Source of the DNA: an uncultured Clostridia bacterium
GTDB taxonomy: Bacteria; Bacillota; Clostridia; Oscillospirales; CAG-272
Direction of reading: 5' to 3'
Assembly (NCBI GenBank): GCA_905235755.1
Contig: CAJONA010000018.1
Coordinates: forward strand, 1 to 13,384
Length of the DNA stretch: 13,384 nucleotides
The position numbers and the translations under genes were made by a program. The notes below the pieces were generated by a model. The model had not been told where the DNA came from. It ran no database searches and worked only from the letters and a program-made list of their open reading frames with translations. Shown in pieces: positions 1 to 7,029 of the stretch (the first letter of the stretch is position 1; every line of letters begins with the position of its first letter).

Positions 1-880
1 ATGCGAAGGGCGCGGCGACGGCGAAACGGCAAAATTTTACAGAAAATGCGCCGATGAAATTTCGGAAAACATTGAGAAAAACGCGTGGGACGGCGAGTGG
101 TACAAAAGGGCGTTTTTTGACGACGGAAAGCCGCTCGGCTCAAAGGAAAACGCGGAGTGCAGGATTGATTCGATAAGCCAGTCGTGGGCTGTGATAGCGG
201 ACGGCACGGACAAAAAACGCGCCGAAACAGCTGTAAAATCGGCGCTGAAAGAGCTTTTTGACAAAGAAAACGGCATTGTAAAGCTACTGACACCGCCGTT
301 TGAAAAAAGTGCGGAAAACCCAGGCTATATCAAAAGCTATATCCCCGGAGTGCGTGAAAACGGCGGGCAGTACACGCACGCGGCGGTTTTTGCGGCGCTC
401 GGTATGCTGCGCATAGGCATGAACAAAGAGGGAGCGGAGCTTTTATTTACGATAAATCCGCTGATGCAAAAATCGCCGTCGTACAAAGTGGAACCGTACG
501 TTCTCGCGGGAGACGTGTATACCGAAGCGTCGAACATCGGGCGCGGCGGATGGAGCTGGTACACGGGCGCGGCGGGCTGGTACAGGACTGTATTTATCGA
601 GGAACTTTGCGGCTATTGCCAAACGCCGCGCGGCTTTTCCGTTCGGCCGCGCTTTTCCGAAGCGTTTGATTCGTTCACGCTCGAGGTGCGTCAAAAAGGC
701 ACTGTCTACGTCATAAAAGCGAGCAAATCTGAGCGCGATTTCATCGCTCTCGACGGCAGGGAATGGAAAAACGAATTTTCCTTTGACGGAGGCGTTCACA
801 CCGCCGAGATATTCGTGGCGCAAAAGGGATTCGTACCTCAAAATTCCAGCGAAAATATTGACTTTTCACACCGTTTGTGA
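1..880 (+). CDS. GH94-family glycoside phosphorylase-like protein, C-terminal part (5' end outside window)
   Basis: The open frame enters from the left edge (first whole codon at base 2) and runs 292 residues to TGA at 878-880, so only the C-terminal part is present. It contains WDGEWYKRAFFDDG (codons from 86), IDSISQSWAVI, GYIKSYIPGVRENGGQYTHA and GRGGWSWYTGAAGW. From family knowledge these are hallmarks of the (alpha/alpha)6 GH94 domain, particularly the C-terminal domain of cyclic beta-1,2-glucan synthases (NdvB/ChvB type). Cellobiose and chitobiose phosphorylases are relatives. Members phosphorolyse or trim beta-glucosidic bonds. The last ~70 residues look like the beta-rich C-terminal cap. 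An internal ATG at 191 is not a credible start because conserved sequence lies upstream of it. Whether this is a full three-domain glucan synthase or a stand-alone phosphorylase cannot be told from this window. Family call confident, substrate unknown. Confidence 0.85.
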   Translation, partial: CEGRGDGETAKFYRKCADEISENIEKNAWDGEWYKRAFFDDGKPLGSKENAECRIDSISQSWAVIADGTDKKRAETAVKSALKELFDKENGIVKLLTPPFEKSAENPGYIKSYIPGVRENGGQYTHAAVFAALGMLRIGMNKEGAELLFTINPLMQKSPSYKVEPYVLAGDVYTEASNIGRGGWSWYTGAAGWYRTVFIEELCGYCQTPRGFSVRPRFSEAFDSFTLEVRQKGTVYVIKASKSERDFIALDGREWKNEFSFDGGVHTAEIFVAQKGFVPQNSSENIDFSHRL

Positions 881-886
881 TACGCT
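858..886 (+). promoter_or_regulatory. Possible SigA promoter for the DUF951 gene, inside the GH94 3' end
   Basis: TTGACT at 858-863, 17 bp, TACGCT at 881-886, with TGTG one base before the -10 (TRTG extended -10). The predicted start near 893 falls on the ribosome binding site of the next gene and would give a very short leader. The -10 is poor, so read-through from the upstream gene is an alternative. Confidence 0.35.
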
Positions 887-903
887 TTGTATGAGGTGAT
901 ACG

Positions 904-1107
904 ATGAATGTCATAAAGTTCGACGTGGGCGATATCTTGCAAATGAAGAAAGAGCACCCCTGCCGCAGCAGAGAAATGAAAGTTTTGCGTACGGGCAGCG
1001 ACGTTCGCGTCGTTTGCCTCGGATGCGGCAGGGATATGACCGTCCCTCGCATCAAACTCGAAAAAAATATCAAAAACGTGATCGCGCACGATGGGGAAAA
1101 TCCCTAA
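904..1107 (+). CDS. DUF951-family small protein (YyzM-like)
   Basis: A 67-residue protein. Start ATG 904 is preceded by GAGGTGAT (893-900). The core matches what I know of the DUF951 family, typified by Bacillus YyzM: an N-terminal FDVGDILQMKK, then HPC, a short beta stretch, CLGCGRDM, and a basic LEKNIKNVI end. The HPC and CLGC cysteines (residues 20, 39, 42) suggest metal binding or a small zinc-ribbon-like fold, but this is inference. The family is widespread in Firmicutes and its function is unknown. It starts 23 bp after the GH94 stop and could be co-transcribed with it or use the weak promoter at 858-886. The C-terminal ~10 residues (AHDGENP) extend past the usual core. Confidence 0.85.
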   Translation: MNVIKFDVGDILQMKKEHPCRSREMKVLRTGSDVRVVCLGCGRDMTVPRIKLEKNIKNVIAHDGENP

Positions 1108-1175
1108 AACCGACGGCCGCGTATTGTCAAAATCGCTAAAAAGTCGCGCCGCTTTGCAAAAAAGTCAAAAAGGTC

Positions 1176-1204
1176 TTGAAAATGATCCGGACATAGTGTA
1201 AGAT
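1176..1204 (+). promoter_or_regulatory. SigA-type promoter for the P-loop protein gene
   Basis: TTGAAA at 1176-1181, 17-bp spacer, TAAGAT at 1199-1204. Predicted start near 1211, giving a ~73-nt leader before ATG 1284. The leader contains a perfect 8-bp hairpin: GTCCGCCG (1219-1226), 9-nt loop, CGGCGGAC (1236-1243). Twelve bases later comes a run of seven T (1256-1262). That is too far from the stem for an ordinary intrinsic terminator, so the role of the hairpin is open. Confidence 0.65.
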
Positions 1205-1283
1205 ATTAAAAAGGCGTTGTCCGCCGGCGACGAAACGGCGGACGGTTACATATACTTTTTTTCGTCGGGAAAGTAGGTTTAAT

Positions 1284-1691
1284 ATGGTTAAATTGATCGT
1301 AGGACTCAAAGGCACGGGCAAGACAAAAACTCTCATCGAAATGGTGAATAACGCCGCCGGATCGTCGCACGGCTCTGTCGTTTGCCTTGAACAGGGTGAC
1401 AAGCTCCGTTATGATATAAATTATCAGGTGCGTCTTGTCGACATATCCGAATACGGCGTCGGCACTCACGACGAACTGTGCGGATTCGTTTACGGAATGT
1501 ACGCGTCAAATCATGACATAACTCACATATTTATAGATTCAGCGCTGAAAATGTGCGGCAACGACGTCGAAAAATTCAAATCGTTCTTTGCGCGCGCGGC
1601 GGCGTTTGCCGAGAAAAACTCCATCGATCTCGTCGTTACATCGTCGTTGCTCGCGGAGGATCTGCCGGAGGAACTGAAAAGTTACTTATAA
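1284..1691 (+). CDS. Small P-loop NTPase-like protein of unknown function
   Basis: A 135-residue protein. Residues 7-14 (GLKGTGKT) form a textbook Walker A loop directly after the first beta strand (VKLIV). Residues 79-85 (ITHIFID) fit a Walker B strand ending in an acidic residue. A third strand, IDLVVTSS, near residues 114-121 resembles the sensor strand of small P-loop ATPases. It is too short for a helicase or ABC ATPase and no other domain is visible. Similar short proteins in Clostridia are generally annotated only as ATP-binding. The start has only a weak ribosome binding site (AAAGTAGG upstream). It is monocistronic, flanked by its own promoter and a strong terminator. Nucleotide binding is likely; the cellular role is unknown. 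Confidence 0.75.
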   Translation: MVKLIVGLKGTGKTKTLIEMVNNAAGSSHGSVVCLEQGDKLRYDINYQVRLVDISEYGVGTHDELCGFVYGMYASNHDITHIFIDSALKMCGNDVEKFKSFFARAAAFAEKNSIDLVVTSSLLAEDLPEELKSYL

Positions 1692-1712
1692 TTAAAGGTG
1701 AATAATACGGAT

Positions 1713-1742
1713 AAAGCGGCGGCCGTCGGGCCGCCGCTTTTT
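1713..1742 (+). terminator. Intrinsic terminator after the P-loop gene
   Basis: A 12-bp perfect stem, AAAGCGGCGGCC (1713-1724) and GGCCGCCGCTTT (1729-1740), with a 4-nt loop and further T residues at 1741-1742. It lies 21 bp after the stop codon. Confidence 0.9.
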
Positions 1743-1798
1743 GTCGTCTTGCGCGCGAAAAAGGGTTGCGCTTTGGGTGTCAAACGCACTGTGCCGCG

Positions 1799-1807
1799 CA
1801 TAAAATA
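1799..1807 (+). promoter_or_regulatory. Possible -10 element, SigA or mother-cell sigma type
   Basis: CATAAAATA fits the CATAnnnTA -10 pattern used by sporulation sigma factors E and K. It can also be read as a SigA -10, TAAAAT (1801-1806), with a weak GTGTCA -35 at 1777-1782 (18-bp spacer). No clear -35 settles the choice. It is the only promoter-like element seen ahead of the 289-residue protein gene. Confidence 0.25.
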
Positions 1808-1826
1808 TAGCAGGAGAAAGACAGTT

Positions 1827-1865
1827 ATGCCTTTTTCCGCTCGTAAGATTTTTTGGAGGATATAA
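1827..1865 (+). CDS. Possible 12-codon leader ORF upstream of the 289-residue protein
   Basis: An ATG at 1827 opens MPFSARKIFWRI and stops with TAA at 1863-1865, four bases before the ATG at 1870. A good Shine-Dalgarno (AGGAG, 1812-1816) sits 10 nt ahead. The ribosome binding site of the downstream gene (GGAGGA, 1855-1860) lies within its last codons, an arrangement typical of translational coupling. It could equally be a chance mini-ORF. There are no runs of one amino acid codon to suggest attenuation. Confidence 0.3.
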   Translation: MPFSARKIFWRI

Positions 1866-1869
1866 ATAC

Positions 1870-2739
1870 ATGAATGACAACAGAAACACAGTTCCTTCGC
1901 TCGGCTCATGTCGTGACAACGTGTATATAGACACGGACAGGATTCTCGACAGCTGCCGCGATAAAGACTGTTATGAGGATGTTCCCGTATATTTGCTCGA
2001 ACCGTCTTGCGAAGTCATCGTTCCCGGCGCAAACGTCCGCACCAATTCGGCTGAGGTCGTTGCCGCTTCGATAAACGTCGATCCCGTTCCGTTCAACCGA
2101 GGATTTTATCAGATCGGTATGCGCATTTTTATTCACGTAAAATGCGAGGTCTGCTCTCCCTCGGGACGCCCGCAGGAGATAGACGGACTTTGCTTTGTCG
2201 ATAAAAATGTGATCCTTTACGGCAGTGAAGGAAACGTAAGCATTTTCAGAAGCCGTCCGGGAGTTCAGGACTTCTGCGGCACGCAGAATATAGAAATGGC
2301 GGGAACAAATCTTCCCACGGCAGTTCTTGAAACGGTCGATCCCGTCGTGCTCAGTACAAAGGTAGTCAGCGTAGGCGGCTGCTCGATGCTCGAATTCCCG
2401 AATTCGATAAGCGGCATCGGCGGCGACAGGCTGATATACGGCAGAAATAACGCTATGATCGTCGTATCGCTCGGCGTTTTCTCGGTCGTGAGAATGGAGC
2501 GCCCCGCGCAGTATCTCGTAAACGGCTCGGAATACACCGTTCCCGAAAAGGAATGCGTCTCCCCGACGATGGACGATCCGTGCAGGCTGTTCAGCCAGAT
2601 GGCATTCCCCGTAGGCCAGTTTTATCCGCCGTCTCTGTCCGATCTCAGAACGTCGACAGGCGGCGGCATGAACACAATTTCATGCGGTCGCTGCGGCGGC
2701 TCTCATTCGGGCGGCCAAGGTGGCTTAGGCAAAAAATAA
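1870..2739 (+). CDS. Conserved clostridial protein of unknown function, cysteine-rich
   Basis: A 289-residue protein with a strong ribosome binding site (GGAGGA, 1855-1860, 9 nt before ATG). I recognise the general type from clostridial genomes, where similar proteins carry the same blocks: DSCRDKDCYEDVPVYL (residues ~27-42), a NVDPVPFNRGFYQIGMRI block (~70-87), an ILYGSEGNVSIF block (~115-126), a central VDPVVLSTKV, then LGVFSVVRMERPAQYLV and VPEKECV...DDPCRLF...FPVGQFYPP near the C-terminus. The tail is Gly/Cys-rich (SCGRCGGSHSGGQGG). There is no signal peptide or membrane segment. I know of no assigned function; a role in sporulation or the spore coat is a guess based on cysteine content and taxon range. 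It ends at a strong bidirectional terminator. Confidence 0.85.
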   Translation: MNDNRNTVPSLGSCRDNVYIDTDRILDSCRDKDCYEDVPVYLLEPSCEVIVPGANVRTNSAEVVAASINVDPVPFNRGFYQIGMRIFIHVKCEVCSPSGRPQEIDGLCFVDKNVILYGSEGNVSIFRSRPGVQDFCGTQNIEMAGTNLPTAVLETVDPVVLSTKVVSVGGCSMLEFPNSISGIGGDRLIYGRNNAMIVVSLGVFSVVRMERPAQYLVNGSEYTVPEKECVSPTMDDPCRLFSQMAFPVGQFYPPSLSDLRTSTGGGMNTISCGRCGGSHSGGQGGLGKK

Positions 2740-2742
2740 ATA

Positions 2743-2772
2743 AAAAAATGCCCGCGTATGCGGGCATTTTTT
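2743..2772. terminator. Bidirectional intrinsic terminator between convergent genes
   Basis: A 13-bp perfect stem, AAAAAATGCCCGC (2743-2755) and GCGGGCATTTTTT (2760-2772), with GTAT loop. The A and T tracts make it work in both directions. It serves the plus-strand gene ending at 2739 and overlaps the stop codon (2771-2773) of the minus-strand gene. Confidence 0.92.
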
Positions 2773-3040
2773 ATTTTATGTCGCGTGCTCCGGACACGTC
2801 GAATTTGCTCTTTCGCTCCTTTTGGGGAAAACGTTTTTTGTTTTTCGAGCCGCCGTCCATCGACGTTACGGGAACTCCGAGCATGTCGAGATAGCTCTCG
2901 GCATCTTCGTCGGTCAGCGGCGGAGTAGGCGTCATTCCCGTGAAGTCATTGGCGCTTGCCGTATTTTCAAAAAAGTATGCGCTGCTCGGCTCGCCGTTTC
3001 CGTCGCGCGCCGCTTGGCGCTTGTTTTTATCATCTTGCAT
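2771..3040 (-). CDS. Small hypothetical protein, low complexity
   Basis: An 89-residue protein on the minus strand. Support is translational: an excellent AAGGAG ribosome binding site (plus-strand 3050-3055, seven T/A-rich spacer bases), a plausible promoter, and a terminator overlapping the stop. The sequence is hydrophilic. It has a polar N-terminal third, a proline-rich link (TGMTPTPPLTDED), a compact segment ESYLDMLGVPVTS (residues ~48-60) that looks like the only foldable part, and a Lys/Arg-rich tail (GGSKNKKRFPQKERKSK). There is no membrane segment, no cysteine and no motif I can name. Divergent from guaB, convergent with the 289-residue gene. Function unknown. Confidence 0.7.
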   Translation of the reverse strand: MQDDKNKRQAARDGNGEPSSAYFFENTASANDFTGMTPTPPLTDEDAESYLDMLGVPVTSMDGGSKNKKRFPQKERKSKFDVSGARDIK

Positions 3041-3064
3041 ATTCGAACACTCCTTTTTTGATTT

Positions 3065-3093
3065 ATTTTGCCCGAAAATTTAAAATATATCAA
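3065..3093 (-). promoter_or_regulatory. Possible promoter for the minus-strand 89-residue protein gene
   Basis: On the minus strand, TTGATA (plus 3088-3093), 17 bp, CAAAAT (plus 3065-3070). The predicted start is just ahead of the ribosome binding site. It lies back to back with the guaB promoter, with 9 bp between the two -35 elements. Confidence 0.4.
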
Positions 3094-3102
3094 AATTAAG
3101 TA

Positions 3103-3131
3103 TTGACAATTCTTTCATAAACTGATACTAT
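3103..3131 (+). promoter_or_regulatory. Strong SigA promoter of guaB
   Basis: TTGACA (3103-3108), 17 bp, TACTAT (3126-3131). Predicted start near 3138 leaves a ~26-nt leader with no room for a riboswitch. No purine-box-like repeat is visible. Confidence 0.85.
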
Positions 3132-3163
3132 AGAAAAAATATATTTTTTTATGTGAGGCAGAT

Positions 3164-4642
3164 ATGATAAATTCCAATTCGAGCGAAAAGTTTTTAAAAG
3201 AAGGAATAACGTTCGACGACGTGCTGCTCGTACCGGCAAAAAGCGACGTTGTGCCGCATGATGTGATCATTTCAACAAGGCTGACAAACAAGATCATGCT
3301 CAACACGCCGATAATGTCGAGCGCCATGGACACGGTTACGGAGTCCGGAATGGCGATCGCAATGGCGCGCGAGGGCGGGATAGGTATAATCCACAAAAAT
3401 ATGCCGATCTCTCTTCAAGCGGACGAGGTGGAGCGCGTAAAAAGAAGCGAAAACGGCGTTATAACAAATCCTTTTTCTCTGGGACCGGATAATTACATAT
3501 ACGAAGCGGAAGCTTTGATGAAAAAGTACAAGATATCAGGCGTGCCGATAGTCGACGGCGACAATGTCCTTATCGGAATAATCACCAACAGGGATATGAG
3601 ATTTTTGTCGGATATGAACGGCAGAATTTCGGATGTGATGACAAAGGACGGTCTCGTCACCGCTCCCGTCGGAACGACGCACGAGCAGGCTTTGAAGATA
3701 CTTGCCGCGCATAAGATAGAAAAGCTCCCGCTTGTCGACGAAACAGGTCATCTTAAAGGGCTTATAACAACAAAGGACATCGAAAAGGGAACGAAGTATC
3801 CCAATTCCGCAAAGGACAAGCGCGGCCGTCTCCTCTGCGGCGCCGCCATAGGCGTCACCGCGGACATCCTCGATCGCGCGGGCGCGCTTATCGAAGCAGG
3901 CGCGGATGTGCTCGTGCTGGATTCGGCGCACGGTCATTCGAAGGGGATACTCGAAGCGATGTCAAAGGTCAAAAACGCGTATCCCGACTGCCAGCTTATA
4001 GGCGGCAATATAGCGACGGCGCAGGCTGCTCGTGATCTTATATCGGCAGGCGCCGATGCGGTTAAAGTCGGCATAGGCCCCGGGTCGATATGTACCACCC
4101 GCATCGTCGCCGGTATCGGCGTGCCACAGATAACCGCGATCTACGATGTGGCGTGCGAGGCTGCAAAGTACAACATTCCCGTGATCGCAGACGGCGGAAT
4201 AAAGTACAGCGGCGACATAGTGAAATCGCTCGCCGCGGGCGCGGACTCCGTAATGATAGGCTCGCTTTTTGCCGGGTGCGAAGAAAGCCCGGGTGAGAGC
4301 GAAATATATCAGGGCAGAAGATTTAAGGTATACCGCGGAATGGGTTCGCTTGCGGCTATGGAGAAGGGCTCAAAGGACAGATATTTTCAGACAAATTCGA
4401 CAAAGCTCGTTCCGGAGGGCGTGGAAGGCAGAGTCCCGTACAAAGGACCGATCGCCGATACTGTTTTTCAACTCGTCGGCGGCATACGGTCGGGCATGGG
4501 ATATTGCGGTGCAAAGACGATCCCCGACCTTCAAAAGAACGGACAGTTCATCAAAATATCAAGCGCCGGACTGCGCGAATCGCATCCTCATGATATCAGT
4601 ATCACAAAAGAAGCGCCGAATTACAGCGTGAACACGGACTGA
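3164..4642 (+). CDS. guaB: Inosine-5'-monophosphate dehydrogenase
   Basis: A 492-residue full-length enzyme that oxidises IMP to XMP with NAD+, the committed step of GMP synthesis in the cytoplasm. The N-terminal part has the family signature GITFDDVLLVPAKSDV (residues 14-29). Two tandem CBS domains occupy about residues 96-210 (VTMD-type linker DVMTKDGLVTAP at 157-168) and are inserted in the TIM barrel. The catalytic loop GPGSICTTR carries the nucleophile Cys310 (TGT at 4091-4093). The phosphate-binding IADGGIKYSGD segment lies at ~341-351. The flap holds the Arg406-Tyr407 dyad (KDRYF) and EGVEGRVPYKG. The C-terminus SSAGLRESHPHDI is typical. Ribosome binding site GTGAGG (3153-3158) precedes ATG 3164. 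Transcribed alone from a near-consensus promoter; guaA is not adjacent. Confidence 0.97.
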   Translation: MINSNSSEKFLKEGITFDDVLLVPAKSDVVPHDVIISTRLTNKIMLNTPIMSSAMDTVTESGMAIAMAREGGIGIIHKNMPISLQADEVERVKRSENGVITNPFSLGPDNYIYEAEALMKKYKISGVPIVDGDNVLIGIITNRDMRFLSDMNGRISDVMTKDGLVTAPVGTTHEQALKILAAHKIEKLPLVDETGHLKGLITTKDIEKGTKYPNSAKDKRGRLLCGAAIGVTADILDRAGALIEAGADVLVLDSAHGHSKGILEAMSKVKNAYPDCQLIGGNIATAQAARDLISAGADAVKVGIGPGSICTTRIVAGIGVPQITAIYDVACEAAKYNIPVIADGGIKYSGDIVKSLAAGADSVMIGSLFAGCEESPGESEIYQGRRFKVYRGMGSLAAMEKGSKDRYFQTNSTKLVPEGVEGRVPYKGPIADTVFQLVGGIRSGMGYCGAKTIPDLQKNGQFIKISSAGLRESHPHDISITKEAPNYSVNTD

Positions 4643-4693
4643 CGCGTCTATCCGAACCCGATAAAATATCAATAGAAACATATAAATATGTAA

Positions 4694-4909
4694 ATGAATG
4701 CCTCAAAACAAAGTTTTTGGGGCATTTTGCGAGAAAACGGGTGGCTTGAAGAAGTCGGATATTCGGATACTCCGCCGTCTGCACATTCGACAGATGACGG
4801 CGCTCTGTGCGATATCAATACCGTACAAGTGATATCGGGGCACGAAAAATTTGTCATCTCGTTCATCGAAATAAAGGTAAATGACAGATCATTTGATAAA
4901 AAATCATAA
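4694..4909 (+). other. Doubtful 71-codon ORF in the guaB-typA gap; possible repeat remnant
   Basis: The 379-bp gap between guaB and typA holds one open frame of 71 codons (starting MNASKQSFWGIL, ending in a K/S-rich tail). Against a real gene: it has no Shine-Dalgarno, its start lies within the guaB terminator hairpin, and the opposite strand is also open over the same stretch (4669-5004). The middle (WLEEVGYSDTPPSAHSTDDG) is more G/C-rich than the flanks and could be a fragment of an interspersed repeat. It matches no family I can name. The rest of the gap is AT-rich leader and the typA promoters. Confidence 0.2.
4697..4728 (+). terminator. Probable guaB intrinsic terminator
   Basis: A 12-bp stem with one G-T wobble: AATGCCTCAAAA (4697-4708), 6-nt loop, TTTTGGGGCATT (4715-4726), followed by TT. 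It lies ~55 bp after the guaB stop codon. Confidence 0.6.
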
Positions 4910-4933
4910 AAATTTATATTTTCCGTGATTTTT

Positions 4934-4962
4934 TTGAAAAATGTCTTTTCAATTGATATATT
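4934..4962 (+). promoter_or_regulatory. typA promoter (with a second overlapping candidate)
   Basis: TTGAAA (4934-4939), 17 bp, TATATT (4957-4962), with TGA directly before the -10 (extended -10). A second candidate overlaps it 12 bp downstream: TTTTCA (4946-4951), 17 bp, consensus TATAAT (4969-4974). Either gives a leader of roughly 40-55 nt. Confidence 0.7.
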
Positions 4963-5021
4963 TTGTGATATAATCATATTTTGTTGATTATTAATTAAAC
5001 ACACTGCGAAAGGGATTTGCT

Positions 5022-6860
5022 TTGAAAAGAGAAGATTTAAGAAACGTTGCGATAATAGCCCACGTCGACCACGGAAAGACGACGCTCGTCGACGAAATGT
5101 TGAAACAAGGCGGCATATACAGAGAAAATCAGGCGACGGAAGAACGCGTCATGGACTCCAATGCGCTCGAACGCGAGCGCGGCATAACGATACTTGCCAA
5201 AAACACGGCGGTACACTACAACGGCGTGAAAATAAACATCGTCGACACCCCGGGACACGCAGATTTCGGCGGCGAGGTCGAGCGTATATTGAAGATGGTC
5301 AACGGCGTCATATTGCTCGTGGACGCGGCGGAAGGCCCGATGCCTCAGACGCGTTTCGTGCTTCAACGCGCGCTCGAACTGAATCACCCCGTCATCGTCG
5401 TCGTCAATAAGATCGACCGTCCCGACGCGCGTCTTGACGAAGTCGGCGACGAGATCCTCGAACTTTTGCTCGAACTCGACGCCTCCGACGAACAGCTCGA
5501 TTCGCCGATGCTCTGGTGCTCGGGAAGAGCCGGCACTGCGTCGTACGCTCCGTATGAAAAGGGCGTCGACCTGAAACCGCTTTTCGATACGATACTCGAA
5601 TATATACCCGCCCCGGAGGGCGACGACGAGGGGCCGCTTCAAATGCTCGTTTCGTCGATAGACTATAACGACTACGTCGGCAGGATAGGCATAGGCCGCA
5701 TCGAACGCGGCGTCATGCGCGTCAATCAAGAGGCGATGATATGCAACTATCATGACAAAGACAAAGCGCCGAAAAAGACGAAGATAGTCAGCATCAGTCA
5801 GATAGACGGTCTTACGCGCGTGCCTGTAACAGAGGCCAAAATGGGCGATATCATCTGCTTCTCCGGAGCTGAGAACATAACGATAGGCGACACGATCACG
5901 GCTGTCGACTGCGTCGAGCCGCTTGAATTCGTAAAGGTCAGCGAGCCGACGATGGAGATGACGTTCTCCGTCAACGACGGACCGTTCGCAGGCAAAGAGG
6001 GCAAATACGTTACGTCGCGTCAGCTTCGTGACAGACTGTATAAAGAGCTGCTCAAAGACGTCTCTTTGCGCGTTGCCGACGGCGACACGACCGACAATTT
6101 CAGAGTGTCGGGACGCGGAGAGATGCACCTGTCCATACTGATCGAAACGATGCGCCGCGAAGGATTTGAACTTTGCGTCAGCACGCCTCGCGTACTTTAT
6201 AAGGAAATAGACGGCGTAACGTGCGAGCCGGTCGAACGCGTCGATATCGACGTGCCGCAGGAATATTGCGGCACGGTCATCGAAAAGCTCGGCGCGCGCA
6301 AGGGAGAACTTATAAATATGTCAAATCACGGTTCGCGTATGCGCCTCGAATACCGCATCCCGACGAGATGTTTGTTCGGCTACCGCAGTGAATTTCTCAC
6401 CGATACGCGCGGCGAGGGGATCATCAACTCGATATTTGACGCGTACGAGCCGTATAAGGGCGAGATCGTGCGCCGCTTCACAGGTTCGCTTGTCGCTTCC
6501 GAAGCGGGCGAGTCGACGTCTTACGGCGTGTTCAACGCGCAGGACAGAGGCGTGATGTTTATCGGCAAGCAGTGCCCCGTATATGAGGGCATGATAGTCG
6601 GCGAAAATCCCAAAATGGGCGACATCGCCGTGAACGTCTGCAAGGAAAAACACCTGACCGCCATCCGCTCGACGGGCGCCGACGAAGCGCTGACGCTTAT
6701 CACGCCGCGCATAATGAGTCTTGAAGAAGCGATAGAGTTTATCGCCGACGACGAGCTTATCGAGGTAACTCCGAAGTCGATCAGACTCCGTAAGCGCATC
6801 CTTTCAAACGAGCTCCGCTATAAACTCGCAGGCAGACTGAAAAAAGAGTCCGAAAACTGA
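5022..6860 (+). CDS. typA: Ribosome-associated translational GTPase TypA/BipA
   Basis: A 612-residue protein of full family length. The start is TTG at 5022, with AAAGGG (5009-5014) seven bases ahead. No ATG is available before residue 26, and the N-terminus MKREDLRNVAIIAHVDHGKT matches the family exactly. G motifs: HVDHGKT (14-20), RGITI (53-57), DTPGH (75-79), NKID (129-132), SGRAG (167-171). EF-G-like domains II, III and V follow, then the TypA-specific C-terminal domain (from ~480), including the GVMFIGKQCPVYEGMIVGE segment. TypA binds the 70S ribosome at the EF-G site and supports ribosome assembly and growth under stress or cold. It has its own promoter and terminator. The weak TTG start may lower translation. 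Confidence 0.97.
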   Translation: MKREDLRNVAIIAHVDHGKTTLVDEMLKQGGIYRENQATEERVMDSNALERERGITILAKNTAVHYNGVKINIVDTPGHADFGGEVERILKMVNGVILLVDAAEGPMPQTRFVLQRALELNHPVIVVVNKIDRPDARLDEVGDEILELLLELDASDEQLDSPMLWCSGRAGTASYAPYEKGVDLKPLFDTILEYIPAPEGDDEGPLQMLVSSIDYNDYVGRIGIGRIERGVMRVNQEAMICNYHDKDKAPKKTKIVSISQIDGLTRVPVTEAKMGDIICFSGAENITIGDTITAVDCVEPLEFVKVSEPTMEMTFSVNDGPFAGKEGKYVTSRQLRDRLYKELLKDVSLRVADGDTTDNFRVSGRGEMHLSILIETMRREGFELCVSTPRVLYKEIDGVTCEPVERVDIDVPQEYCGTVIEKLGARKGELINMSNHGSRMRLEYRIPTRCLFGYRSEFLTDTRGEGIINSIFDAYEPYKGEIVRRFTGSLVASEAGESTSYGVFNAQDRGVMFIGKQCPVYEGMIVGENPKMGDIAVNVCKEKHLTAIRSTGADEALTLITPRIMSLEEAIEFIADDELIEVTPKSIRLRKRILSNELRYKLAGRLKKESEN

Positions 6861-6883
6861 GATCCGTTTTGACGGATCTGACG

Positions 6884-6932
6884 CAAAATTATGCGCGCTC
6901 GGCGGCGGTGCCGTTCGGCGCGCATAATTTTG
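6884..6932. terminator. Long hairpin terminator after typA
   Basis: A 15-bp perfect inverted repeat, CAAAATTATGCGCGC (6884-6898) and GCGCGCATAATTTTG (6918-6932), with a 19-nt loop that itself contains a CGGC/GCCG mini-stem. It is preceded right at the typA stop by a smaller 8-bp hairpin (6860-6879, AGATCCGT/ACGGATCT with a TTTG loop). The T-run is weak, so the pair may act together. Bases 6933-7029 are AT-rich and otherwise featureless. Confidence 0.65.
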
Positions 6933-7029
6933 TATGAAAACGATTTTGACAAAATCCGAAATATTTTCGGAAATGAATTGAAATAATCAAAAAAATAAAA
7001 AAAATAAACGCCTTTTTCTGAAAAAAACA

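Noticed and set aside
5037..6128. Minus-strand 363-codon open frame antisense to typA
   Set aside because: It lies wholly inside typA, has no ribosome binding site, and its composition (Arg/Val/Phe/His-rich) is the usual product of reading GNC/CGN-biased codons backwards.
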